11,061 nt of DNA, from positions 1 through 11,061 of the forward strand of contig CAYIPT010000019.1 in the NCBI GenBank assembly GCA_964365465.1, in the 5' to 3' direction. The DNA comes from WO2-35-19 sp964365465. Lineage in GTDB: Bacteria > Patescibacteriota > Minisyncoccia > Phycocordibacterales > WO2-35-19. The notes below the pieces were generated by a model. That model did not search any database, had not been told where the DNA came from, and saw only the letters and a list, made by a program, of their open reading frames with translations. This document shows, in pieces, positions 1 through 6,512 of the stretch (its first letter is position 1; each line of letters starts with the position of its first letter). Made by a program: the position numbers and the translations under genes.

Positions 1-2
1 TC

Positions 3-86
3 TTAAGCGAGACGAACATTGAAGAAAGTGACAAAGTTAAAATGTTTGATAAATTTATTGATGATTTAAAAAAACTACTCAAATAA
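3..86 (+). CDS. C-terminal tail of an unknown gene cut by the window edge
   Basis: An open frame enters from the left edge and ends at a TAA followed at once by a second in-frame TAA. It gives 27 residues (LSETNIEESDKVKMFDKFID and a Lys/Leu-rich end), charged and probably helical. The next gene starts only 4 bases after the first stop, so the two probably share a transcript and may be translationally coupled. Too little is visible to name a family. The other two forward frames close within the first 30 bases, which supports this frame. Confidence 0.5.
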   Translation, partial: LSETNIEESDKVKMFDKFIDDLKKLLK

Positions 87-90
87 TAAT

Positions 91-1020
91 ATGGTTAAAG
101 TTCATTTTTTAAATGTTGGCTGTGGCGATTGTACAATTGTGCATTTCCCCGAAAGAACAAGAAAAAGCGACGGTAAGACAAAAGCCGAGCGTATTATGAT
201 GATTGATTTATACCACCATGAAGATCATGACGAATACGAGCATGTAATTGATTATTATAAAAACAATTTTAAAAATGATGACGGTAGCATAAAGCCAATT
301 TTTCGTTTTGTATTAAGCCACCCACACCAAGACCACCTTTGCGGGCTAAATAAACTTTTTAATGACAATAATATCGAAATTCTTAATTTCTGGGATTTAG
401 AACATGGTTTTGTGCCGGAAAATTTTGATGGACACCCAACACATAAAGATGACTGGGATATGTATCAAGCCAAAAGAATAAAAAACGATGGTAGTCCTAC
501 GATAATTCGCACTAATCGTGATGACGCACCGCGTCTTTATTGGAACGATGACGAAGATAGAATTACTATTTTGTCGCCGTCGCTTGAAATGTTAAAAAAT
601 GCTCACTCCGACAAAGAAGACGGCACAAAAAGAGAACCACATGAAATAGATGTTGATAGTATTTCTTACGCCTTAGCATTGAGAATCAACGACCGAAAAA
701 TAATTTTTGCCGGTGACGGGAAAACTGATACATGGCAAGATATTTTTGATAATTGCAAAGAGCATATAAAAAATTGTCATATTTTGAAAGCACCTCATCA
801 TGGTCATGAATCGGCTTTTCATGAAGAAGCCGTTAAATTAATGAATCCAAAATATATTATTTTTTCAAATAGCAAAGATGAAGATAATAGTAATGGTGCC
901 GAAAGTAAATATAAAAAGGTTTTACCAAATTCTTCAATTTATAAAACTTGCAACGAGGGAACAATAATTGCTCATTGCCCCTTTGATTCACAAGAGGGAA
1001 TACAATTTTTTCGATCATGA
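91..1020 (+). CDS. Metallo-beta-lactamase fold hydrolase, ComEC C-terminal type
   Basis: A 309-aa protein with the metal-ligand motifs of the metallo-beta-lactamase superfamily: HPHQDH at residues 77-82 (the HxHxDH metal site), GDG at 208-210 (the metal-bridging Asp, D209), and APHHG at 234-238. The N-terminus NVGCGDC (8-14) resembles the DVGQGDA strand of ComEC/Rec2 C-terminal domains, but there are no ComEC membrane helices, so it is a stand-alone soluble enzyme. This family includes nucleases and phosphodiesterases; the substrate cannot be read here. It starts 4 bases after the preceding stop and overlaps the following membrane-protein gene by 4 bases (ATGA), so the pair is very likely co-translated. 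No clear Shine-Dalgarno site is seen. Fold assignment is strong; any defence role is inference from the neighbours. Confidence 0.88.
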   Translation: MVKVHFLNVGCGDCTIVHFPERTRKSDGKTKAERIMMIDLYHHEDHDEYEHVIDYYKNNFKNDDGSIKPIFRFVLSHPHQDHLCGLNKLFNDNNIEILNFWDLEHGFVPENFDGHPTHKDDWDMYQAKRIKNDGSPTIIRTNRDDAPRLYWNDDEDRITILSPSLEMLKNAHSDKEDGTKREPHEIDVDSISYALALRINDRKIIFAGDGKTDTWQDIFDNCKEHIKNCHILKAPHHGHESAFHEEAVKLMNPKYIIFSNSKDEDNSNGAESKYKKVLPNSSIYKTCNEGTIIAHCPFDSQEGIQFFRS

Positions 1021-1673
1021 AAGAAACATTATCTAAATTAAGCATATACGATCATTTTGGTTATATTTTGGTAGGACTATACCAAATATTATTAGTTTAT
1101 TTATTGCTTTGTTTAGTGAAAGTATTAAATTGGGGAGATATTTTGGAATTTATAAAAATTGAAAGTTCTGTAATAATTTTAATCATTTCTTATTTCTTGG
1201 GGCATATTATTCAAGCTGTTTCAAATTTATTTGAAGGACTGCTATCTAAAAATTTTTCAAAAGGCGAAGATGATAAAAAAGAAAAAGGAGATGATCAATT
1301 CGCTTATATTTATGAAAAGGCAAAAAAGTTTTTCAATTTACCAAATGAAATAAAACAAAAAATTCTTTTTCAGTATTGTTATCTGTATGCTCTCTCAAAC
1401 GATCTCGGTGGGCAGATTGCTTTATTTAATTCTACATATAGTTTTTATCGGGGATTATTTATTTCATCCCTAATTAATTTTATAATTCTTTTAATATTTG
1501 GGCTCTCATCATTTTTTATACAACAAATGGCCTTTTTGAAAATAAATTTTTTGTTTTATCTTTTTATTATTTTAAATATGGCGATCGTTTTTCTTTTTTA
1601 TAATCGGAAAGAGAGATTTTTTAAGTATTTTGGCGAAAAAGTTTTGATAAACTTTGATATTATTTCAAGGTAA
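1017..1673 (+). CDS. Four-helix membrane protein paired with the MBL hydrolase
   Basis: A 218-aa protein whose ATG overlaps the stop of the MBL gene (ATGA). Four hydrophobic segments are visible: about residues 13-36, 48-68, 145-168 and 172-192. Between helices 2 and 3 lies a charged loop of about 75 residues with a run of Lys/Asp/Glu near residues 80-95. The short C-terminal tail after helix 4 is basic and aromatic (NRKERFFKYFGEKVL). I cannot assign a named family. Small multi-helix proteins co-translated with a soluble enzyme are common in phage-defence and toxin-type modules, where the membrane protein is often the effector, but nothing in this sequence proves that. It is followed 5 bases later by a methyltransferase gene, probably in the same operon. 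The base composition is very AT-rich. Confidence 0.75.
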   Translation: MKETLSKLSIYDHFGYILVGLYQILLVYLLLCLVKVLNWGDILEFIKIESSVIILIISYFLGHIIQAVSNLFEGLLSKNFSKGEDDKKEKGDDQFAYIYEKAKKFFNLPNEIKQKILFQYCYLYALSNDLGGQIALFNSTYSFYRGLFISSLINFIILLIFGLSSFFIQQMAFLKINFLFYLFIILNMAIVFLFYNRKERFFKYFGEKVLINFDIISR

Positions 1674-1678
1674 ATAAT

Positions 1679-2347
1679 ATGGAAATTGAATCAACAACAC
1701 TTTGGGATTTTCCGAGACAAAATTATGGCGACAAGCCACATGGAAATAATAAATATAACGGCGTAACACCAGCTTTTGTTATTTGGAATTTGTTGCAAAG
1801 ATACACAAAAGAGGGTGATTTGGTTGTTGACCCAATGTGTGGAAGTGGAACAACAATAGATGTTGCTAAAGAATTAAACCGAAAAGTAATTGGTTACGAT
1901 TTAAATATTACTCGTCCAGATATTATAAAAAATGATTCTCGAAAGATTCCTCTTAAAGATAATTCAGTTGATTTTGTTTTTATTGATTCGCCATATTCGG
2001 ATAATATCAACTATTCAGATAATAAAGAATGTATTGGAAAAATTTCTTGTGAAAAGACAGAATTTTATGATGAATTAGAGAAAACTACTTCTGAAATTGC
2101 AAGAATTTTGAAACCAAATAAAGCTATTGGGTGGGTTATTGCCGACCAGTGGGTTAAGAAAAAATTTACTGCTGTAGGATTTTTAATGTGGCAAAGATTG
2201 GAAAAGTATTTTGATACAGTAGATATTATCTGTTTAACGAGACACAACCAAACGTCAAATACGGGAATTTGGCATGAGCGGGCAAGGCAATATAATTTTT
2301 ATCTTCGAGGTTTTAAGTATTTATTTATAATGAAAAAGCCAAAATAG
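1679..2347 (+). CDS. Small class I SAM-dependent methyltransferase, probably DNA N4/N6
   Basis: A 222-aa protein with SAM-binding motif I DPMCGSGTT at residues 51-59, an acidic residue ending the next strand (GYD, 72-74), and catalytic motif IV DSPY at 103-106. DSPY belongs to the (D/N/S)PP(Y/F)-type motifs of amino-methyltransferases acting on exocyclic N6-adenine or N4-cytosine. The N-terminus (TLWDFPRQNYG, 7-17) and the IWNLLQRYT helix before motif I match a pattern I remember from stand-alone phage and archaeal DNA methylases. Motif I precedes motif IV, the alpha/gamma-like order. No sizeable target-recognition domain is visible, and no restriction endonuclease is adjacent. An RNA methyltransferase of the UPF0020/TrmG10 type has similar motifs and remains possible. 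It starts 5 bases after the membrane-protein gene. Confidence 0.82.
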   Translation: MEIESTTLWDFPRQNYGDKPHGNNKYNGVTPAFVIWNLLQRYTKEGDLVVDPMCGSGTTIDVAKELNRKVIGYDLNITRPDIIKNDSRKIPLKDNSVDFVFIDSPYSDNINYSDNKECIGKISCEKTEFYDELEKTTSEIARILKPNKAIGWVIADQWVKKKFTAVGFLMWQRLEKYFDTVDIICLTRHNQTSNTGIWHERARQYNFYLRGFKYLFIMKKPK

Positions 2348-2348
2348 T

Positions 2349-2579
2349 ATGGAAAAAGAAAAAATATTGACAGAGAGATTGTATAAAGACTTTCCCATCA
2401 CAAGTGTTTGCAGAGCTGATTTAGAGAGCGTTGGTTTTGATGCAAAAAGTGTAGATGATGACACCATGTCGGAATTGGCGTCAAAAATGGCAGATGCTTA
2501 TTGTGATTTCGGTTTTTGGGAAGACATAAAAATTTTAGCGGGAGAATATTTTAGAATTAAAAAACTTACTCAAAAATAA
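2349..2579 (+). CDS. Small hypothetical protein, 76 aa
   Basis: It starts one base after the methyltransferase stop (TAG T ATG), so it is almost certainly co-transcribed and probably coupled. The middle (VDDDTMSELASKMADAYCDF, residues 35-54) is acidic and helical, followed by an aromatic GFWEDI helix. I recall similar SVDDDTM..LASKMADDY..FW proteins as small conserved hypotheticals in mobile or accessory regions of other bacteria, but I know of no function. There is no signal peptide, membrane helix or metal motif. The gene is supported by its packing between neighbours and by protein-like composition. Confidence 0.7.
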   Translation: MEKEKILTERLYKDFPITSVCRADLESVGFDAKSVDDDTMSELASKMADAYCDFGFWEDIKILAGEYFRIKKLTQK

Positions 2580-2580
2580 A

Positions 2581-2889
2581 ATGTTAAACACAAAGCAAAA
2601 ATTGATTAATGAGATGCTGAAAGAAGTAACGGAAAAAGAGAAAGAGATAGAAAACTCGAATGAAGAGGTTAGAATTTTGAAGGTAAGGATTAAAATTGAA
2701 AATAAAGCGTTAGAAATGAAGGATTTGAAGGAGGATTTAAGGGAAGATTTTGTTTATGGGGCTGAAGCATTAAAGAGCATGCTTACAATGGAAGAAAACC
2801 GAAATTTTGAATTAAAGAGGGAACTAGAAGTATTAAAATACAGAAAGGCGGTGATTGAAAGCCAATTTACAGACAGTGAGCTGGATTAA
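2581..2889 (+). CDS. Small coiled-coil protein, 102 aa
   Basis: It starts one base after the stop of the 76-aa gene. The whole protein is charged and helical: Lys/Glu-rich heptad-like stretches at about residues 3-55 and 70-95, broken by FVYGAEAL near 57-64. It has no Cys, no membrane helix and no recognisable catalytic motif. Length and composition suit a dimeric coiled-coil partner or structural protein. I do not recognise a family. The next gene's frame is already open before this one ends, but its likely ATG lies 10 bases after this stop. Confidence 0.65.
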   Translation: MLNTKQKLINEMLKEVTEKEKEIENSNEEVRILKVRIKIENKALEMKDLKEDLREDFVYGAEALKSMLTMEENRNFELKRELEVLKYRKAVIESQFTDSELD

Positions 2890-2899
2890 AATAGTAAAA

Positions 2900-3469
2900 A
2901 TGATAGAAAGAGGAATAATAAGAAAAATGGGACAGTATTATAGGAACAATCCTGAATATAAGGATGAGGTTTCGCGCGGACTCAGAGAATTTTTTGGTGG
3001 AGAAGTTTTTGATAGTGATCAGCCTCTGTTTAATGAATGGATGATGTACGATTTTAAGTTCAATGATGGTAAGGGAATGTTGGAAAAGTTCTACAATGAG
3101 AATCCATTAAGCATCCCTTTGTATAGAAGAGAAATATATAAAACTCTGATGGAAAATTATTACGGATTGTATGAGGTTCTAGAGGTCAGAAAATTTGAAG
3201 GATTGAGTATAAAAAGGTTAAGTGACGGAAAGATTTTTAAAGTTTCAGAAATGTCGGCTACGATGGATTTGGAAAAAGAAGATGTGTTTATGACAAGAGT
3301 TGCTAAAGCTATAGATCATTATGAATTGGTAGGCGCAGATACCAAAGTTATAAAATTAAGTGAGTCCAAAGATTCCAAAGCAGACAGACTTCGTTTGAGA
3401 GAGTTGCTTTCAAAAGTAAAAATGGATACACCCAAAGATGCTTTGGTATTTTTAGAAACAATGAGATAA
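2900..3469 (+). CDS. Conserved hypothetical protein, about 189 aa
   Basis: I place the start at the ATG at 2900 (MIERGIIRKM). The frame stays open upstream to a TTG at 2855, but that would overlap the previous gene by 35 bases and add residues unlike the rest. An ATG at 2927, preceded by AGAGG 13 bases upstream, is a third option. The N-terminal part is basic and aromatic (MGQYYRNNPEYKDEV). The centre contains FNEWMMYDFKFNDGKGMLE followed by a beta-rich part (YGLYEVLEVRKFEGLSIKRL, then DGKIFKVSE). This FxEW..(F/Y)D..L pattern followed by a G.(Y/F)EV strand resembles a widespread uncharacterised domain that I remember beside SEC-C-type proteins; that is memory, not a search result. The end (DTPKDALVFLETMR) is helical. 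Function unknown. Confidence 0.7.
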   Translation: MIERGIIRKMGQYYRNNPEYKDEVSRGLREFFGGEVFDSDQPLFNEWMMYDFKFNDGKGMLEKFYNENPLSIPLYRREIYKTLMENYYGLYEVLEVRKFEGLSIKRLSDGKIFKVSEMSATMDLEKEDVFMTRVAKAIDHYELVGADTKVIKLSESKDSKADRLRLRELLSKVKMDTPKDALVFLETMR

Positions 3470-3493
3470 ATTTTGAATTATTAATTAAAAATC

Positions 3494-3706
3494 ATGCAAG
3501 AAACAATATATTCCAAAAAATTAATAGCTGGAAATAAGACATATTTTTTTGATATTAAGGAAACTAAATCAAAACAAAAATATTTAAAGATAAGTGAGAC
3601 AAGACTTCAGGAAAATGGGGAAAGAATGAGAAATGATATAGCGATATTTGGCGACCATATAAACGAATTCAAGAAAACTTTAGAAGAAGCGTCAGAAAAT
3701 TTATGA
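3494..3706 (+). CDS. DUF3276 / PUR-alpha-like small nucleic-acid-binding protein
   Basis: A 70-aa protein matching the compact DUF3276 pattern: E-(T/I)-YS-K...AG.(K/R)TYFFDIKET....KYL.I(S/T)E at residues 3-34, then an IFGDHINEFKKTLEEA helix at 51-66. DUF3276 proteins are small relatives of the PUR-alpha repeat, which binds single-stranded DNA or RNA through a curved beta sheet and dimerises through the C-terminal helix. One PUR-like repeat fits the length. It starts 24 bases after the previous stop, without a clear Shine-Dalgarno site, and overlaps the next gene by 4 bases (ATGA), so these two are probably translated together. The binding target and role here are unknown. Confidence 0.75.
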   Translation: MQETIYSKKLIAGNKTYFFDIKETKSKQKYLKISETRLQENGERMRNDIAIFGDHINEFKKTLEEASENL

Positions 3707-4221
3707 AAAACAAAAATGCAAAAAATAAAAGCAAAGAAAGTGATAATTTTGCAATGCAGCCGATTTTGTTTACCAGAGAGCAGTATAAAGAGTTAATAAG
3801 AGCGTTCAGCGCGTATATTCTTATAAAACAATCTTCAATAATGCCCGATTCGGAAACCGCCAGGCTTTTTGGATATATTGTTGAGCAGGGTGGAAAATTT
3901 GGATTTGAGAGAGCGAGGATGGACGAGATGGAGTGGTTTGAGGAAATAAATGATGAGATTTATGAAGCCCTTTTTCAATATACGCAAGAGGAAATGTGGC
4001 ATCATCTAGCTAATTTGTTTGCCAGAAGAGACGCAAAAAACGAAATTATGGAAGAAACGGGCCTCTCGGAAATGGAGTTGCCTCCTGAAATGTTTCTGGA
4101 TTCAATGGCGAAAAGAATTCGAATATATTTAAAAGAATTTGAGAAAAATGGCATAAACAATTTGACTTGCTCCAACATCAAGAAAAAACTGCTTAATATT
4201 AAAGAATTAAAGAAAAAATAA
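3703..4221 (+). CDS. Hypothetical protein, 172 aa, coupled to the DUF3276 gene
   Basis: The ATG overlaps the DUF3276 stop (ATGA). The first 17 residues are a Lys/Asn/Ser-rich leader, and the folded part seems to begin near the internal Met18 (MQPILFTREQYKELIRAF), so a start at 3754 is possible; the overlap argues for 3703. The protein is mostly helical and acidic, with aromatic patches (EWFEEINDEIYEALF, about 77-91) and EEMWHHLANLFARRDA (96-111). A W/F..L...(L/F)..RD signature after an acidic helix resembles an uncharacterised family I recall from phage and accessory regions, always without assigned function. The C-terminus is Lys-rich. No membrane helix, signal peptide or Cys cluster is present. 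Confidence 0.7.
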   Translation: MKNKNAKNKSKESDNFAMQPILFTREQYKELIRAFSAYILIKQSSIMPDSETARLFGYIVEQGGKFGFERARMDEMEWFEEINDEIYEALFQYTQEEMWHHLANLFARRDAKNEIMEETGLSEMELPPEMFLDSMAKRIRIYLKEFEKNGINNLTCSNIKKKLLNIKELKKK

Positions 4222-4260
4222 AGGAGTTTAGAATTTTGGCTTTTGAATTAAAATAAATTT

Positions 4261-4405
4261 ATGCCAGAAACAAAATACGAAATGCGAGTGTACAGATCCA
4301 CTTTGCGCCAAATGTTTGCTTGTGAATTGTCAGGATGACAATTGTCCGACGCACCCCCTCCCAAAGAAAAAAGAGTTTAGAGAAATGTATAAAAATAGAA
4401 AATAA
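4261..4405 (+). pseudogene. Cys-rich (zinc-ribbon-like) mini-protein with a one-base frameshift
   Basis: From ATG 4261 the frame reads MPETKYE and then fails at a TGA after 25 residues. Shifting by one base within the AAA at 4280-4282 restores a protein-like frame to the TAA at 4403-4405. The repaired product is about 47 aa: MPETKYE joined to CECTDPLCAKC, then LVNCQDDNCPTH and a Lys-rich tail. It has six Cys and one His with CxC, CxxC and C(4)C spacing, which suggests one or two zinc or other metal sites. The downstream frame has no ATG, GTG or TTG start before the Cys cluster. A sequencing or assembly error in the A-run, a true inactivating mutation, or frameshifted translation would all explain it. 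It lies 39 bases after the 172-aa gene and looks like the last cistron of the train. Confidence 0.6.
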
Positions 4406-4424
4406 TATAGACTTATCTTGATTT

Positions 4425-5363
4425 TTAATACCAGCAAATCTCCGCTTTTTGGCCGAGTTTGTCTGACAAATATTTTTCTACCTCAATAAGGCCGCCAATC
4501 TGGTCGATGAGATGAAGTTCTTTGGCTTTGGCGCCGAGGACCGAGGAACCATCAGCGATTCTTTGAACATCAGCCAATGGAATCTTTCTGTTGGCAGAAA
4601 CGGCTTCAATAAAGTTTTGGTGGACTATGTCTAAGTCTCTCATAATCAGAGCTTTTTCTTCTTCTGTCAGTGGCTTGTCGGGGTTAGCCATATCTTTGTA
4701 TTTGCCTACGCTTAGAGATACAAAACCAAAACCCTCTTTTTGATTTTTGCTTATGTTATCCAGGTATGACATCGTTACCCCTAAACTGCCAACATCGGAA
4801 TTTTTTGAGGCGAATATTTTGTCGGCGCCGGTGGCGGCCCAGTATGCCGCGCTGGTCCCCGTTTGCCTTATGAGAGCCACTGTTGGCTTTTTGGATGCCT
4901 TTAATGTGTCTGCCACTTCTTCACCGGCAACAGGCAAACCACCGGCAGAATCAACTTCTAATATGATAGCTTTTATACCATCGTCTTTTTCTGCTTCCTT
5001 CAAATAATAAATAACAGTGTCGCTAGATATGACATCTTTGTCTCCCATAAAGCTATCACCGTTGCTATCCGGCGGAGTGTAAGTATACAAAGTCCCATGC
5101 AAATTAACGCCAACCACATTGCAATCTGCCATATCAAGGGGCGTGTCCTCGCTGGAACCGATATAATCAGTGCTTTCGTCAGTGAGAGAGCCCTCTATGT
5201 ATGAAATGGCGTAGTATGAAGCCACGGACCAAAGCACAATAACCATAATGACAGAAATGACTCCAAAGGAAGACCTGAATATTTTGTAAAACCACTGCCA
5301 TATAGTCGGTTTAAACGGGAACAGAAATATTTTTTTAAGTATTTGCCACATATTTAATGGCAT
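4425..5363 (-). CDS. sppA: SppA-type signal peptide peptidase (family S49)
   Basis: A 312-aa membrane-anchored serine protease of the ClpP/crotonase-like S49 family, which degrades signal peptides left in the membrane after secretion. One N-terminal transmembrane helix lies at about residues 33-55, preceded by basic and aromatic residues, so the protease domain faces outward. The core shows IKAIILEVDSAGGLPVAGEEV (130-150), TGTSAAYWAATGADKI (168-183) with Ser171 as the probable nucleophile, and GSLGV (192-196). Lys223 in GKYKDM lies 52 residues after Ser171, the same separation as the Ser147/Lys199 dyad of Bacillus subtilis SppA as I remember it. This is the short form with one protease domain, not the 67-kDa E. 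coli form. Start MPLNMW at 5363 is chosen; an ATG at 5351 is possible. It is divergent from ychF. Confidence 0.93.
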   Translation of the reverse strand: MPLNMWQILKKIFLFPFKPTIWQWFYKIFRSSFGVISVIMVIVLWSVASYYAISYIEGSLTDESTDYIGSSEDTPLDMADCNVVGVNLHGTLYTYTPPDSNGDSFMGDKDVISSDTVIYYLKEAEKDDGIKAIILEVDSAGGLPVAGEEVADTLKASKKPTVALIRQTGTSAAYWAATGADKIFASKNSDVGSLGVTMSYLDNISKNQKEGFGFVSLSVGKYKDMANPDKPLTEEEKALIMRDLDIVHQNFIEAVSANRKIPLADVQRIADGSSVLGAKAKELHLIDQIGGLIEVEKYLSDKLGQKAEICWY

Positions 5364-5459
5364 TGTAGCAATATCTGAAATTTTTTGGAAAGTGGAAAAG
5401 TTTATAAGAAATTAGTCGTCTGCCTAGCATTTTCAGGTCTTTATGTTTATATTTAAAGC

Positions 5460-6497
5460 ATGAATTTAAGCATAGGCATAGTCGGACTGCCGAATGTGGG
5501 AAAGTCCACATTGTTCAACGCGCTTACCAAAAAAAGCGTGCCGGCGGAGAATTATCCTTTTTGCACCATTGACCCGTCGGTGGGAATCATTGCCGTGCCG
5601 GACGAACGGCTTGAAAAATTAAATGAATTTTCAAAATCTCGCAAAAAAATACCGGCCGTAGTTGAGTTTGTTGATATTGCCGGCCTTGTCCGTGGCGCTT
5701 CAAAGGGAGAGGGGAAGGGAAACGCTTTTTTGGCGGCTATAAGAGAGTGCGATGCTATAGCTGAAGTAGTGCGCGTTTTTGAAGATTCTGAAATTTTGCA
5801 TGTGGAGGGAAAAGTAGACCCGCTCTCCGATATAGAAACCATAAATTTGGAGCTCATATTGGCCGACATGCAGACGGTGGAAAAACGACTCGGCAGTTTG
5901 CAAAAAGAACTTAAAGCCGGAACCTCCTCCGCTAAAGCTTCGGCGGCCAATGAAAAAGCGGGGTTGGAAAAAGTGAAAAATATTTTAGAAAAAGAAAAGT
6001 TTGTATCTTTTATGTTTAACGAACTAGACGAAAAAGAGAAACCATTTGTTAAAAATATGCAATTTCTAACCATGAAGCCGGTTTTGTATGTTTTCAATTC
6101 TTCCGCTGTCAGTGAAAATTTGATAATTGAAAATTTATTGAAAACTGAAAATTGTAAATTGAAAATTGACAGCTTTGTCGAGGTAGACCCCATTTTTGAA
6201 AAGGGACTAAATGATTTAATTAAAAAAGCTTACGAGACCCTTAACCTCATCACTTACTTCACAACAGGAGAAGACGAGACGAGGGGCTGGACAATAAAAA
6301 GAAATTCAACGGCGCCAGAAGCGGGCCGAGCTATTCACAATGATTTTAAAGATAAATTTATACGCGCTGAAGTGATTGAGTGGAACAAACTTTTAGAAGC
6401 CGGCTCATATGCCAGTGCTCGTGAAAAAGGATGGCTCCGCACTGAAGGAAAGGAGTATATCGTAAAAGACGGGGATGTGATAGAATTCAAAATATAA
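5460..6497 (+). CDS. ychF: Redox-regulated ATPase/GTPase YchF (OLA1 family)
   Basis: A 345-aa P-loop NTPase of the Obg/HflX superfamily that binds ribosomes and is linked to stress and translation control. Motifs: G1 GIVGLPNVGKST at residues 6-17 with Lys15, G3 DIAGLVRGASKGEG at 72-85, a helical hairpin at about 125-205, and a C-terminal TGS domain at 263-345 (LITYFTTGEDE through VKDGDVIEFKI). The usual YchF G4 motif NxxE, which gives ATP preference, reads NSSA at 213-216 here, so the acidic residue is missing. Right after it the peptide is encoded by an AT-rich repeat (6113-6170) in place of the longer segment of E. coli YchF, which is 363 aa. Family assignment is secure; nucleotide preference is uncertain. 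The 3' neighbour starts 15 bases after the stop. Confidence 0.96.
   Translation: MNLSIGIVGLPNVGKSTLFNALTKKSVPAENYPFCTIDPSVGIIAVPDERLEKLNEFSKSRKKIPAVVEFVDIAGLVRGASKGEGKGNAFLAAIRECDAIAEVVRVFEDSEILHVEGKVDPLSDIETINLELILADMQTVEKRLGSLQKELKAGTSSAKASAANEKAGLEKVKNILEKEKFVSFMFNELDEKEKPFVKNMQFLTMKPVLYVFNSSAVSENLIIENLLKTENCKLKIDSFVEVDPIFEKGLNDLIKKAYETLNLITYFTTGEDETRGWTIKRNSTAPEAGRAIHNDFKDKFIRAEVIEWNKLLEAGSYASAREKGWLRTEGKEYIVKDGDVIEFKI
6113..6170 (+). repeat. AT-rich TTGAAAATT-type repeat inside ychF
   Basis: Irregular tandem units of the form AATTGAAAATT occur four to five times: near 6112-6119, 6125-6136, 6137-6145, 6146-6154 and 6156-6169. They encode Asn/Lys/Leu/Ile-rich filler at about residues 219-237, directly after the degenerate G4 motif. 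The same kind of string is familiar to me from intergenic regions of Parcubacteria. Spread of a repeat into the gene, rather than ordinary codon bias, is inference. Confidence 0.55.
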
Positions 6498-6512
6498 AAT
6501 TAACTTAAAAAT

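Noticed and set aside
2855..2899. TTG start giving a 204-aa version of the ~189-aa protein
   Set aside because: It would overlap the coiled-coil gene by 35 bases; the ATG at 2900 fits the close but non-overlapping packing better.
4325..4343. 8-bp inverted repeat AATTGTCA / TGACAATT with a GGA loop
   Set aside because: It falls inside the Cys-rich frame where the NCQDDNC peptide naturally gives mirrored codons, and there is no T-run; treated as coincidence, not a terminator.
5364..5459. Divergent promoters for sppA and ychF
   Set aside because: The region must hold them, but I found no -35/-10 pair at good spacing on either strand; TTGGAA and TATAAG at 5385-5408 are only 12 bases apart.
5552..6193. 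213-aa open frame antisense to ychF
   Set aside because: It lies wholly within ychF, is Ser/Phe-rich as expected for a shadow of a Lys/Glu-rich gene, and has no independent support.
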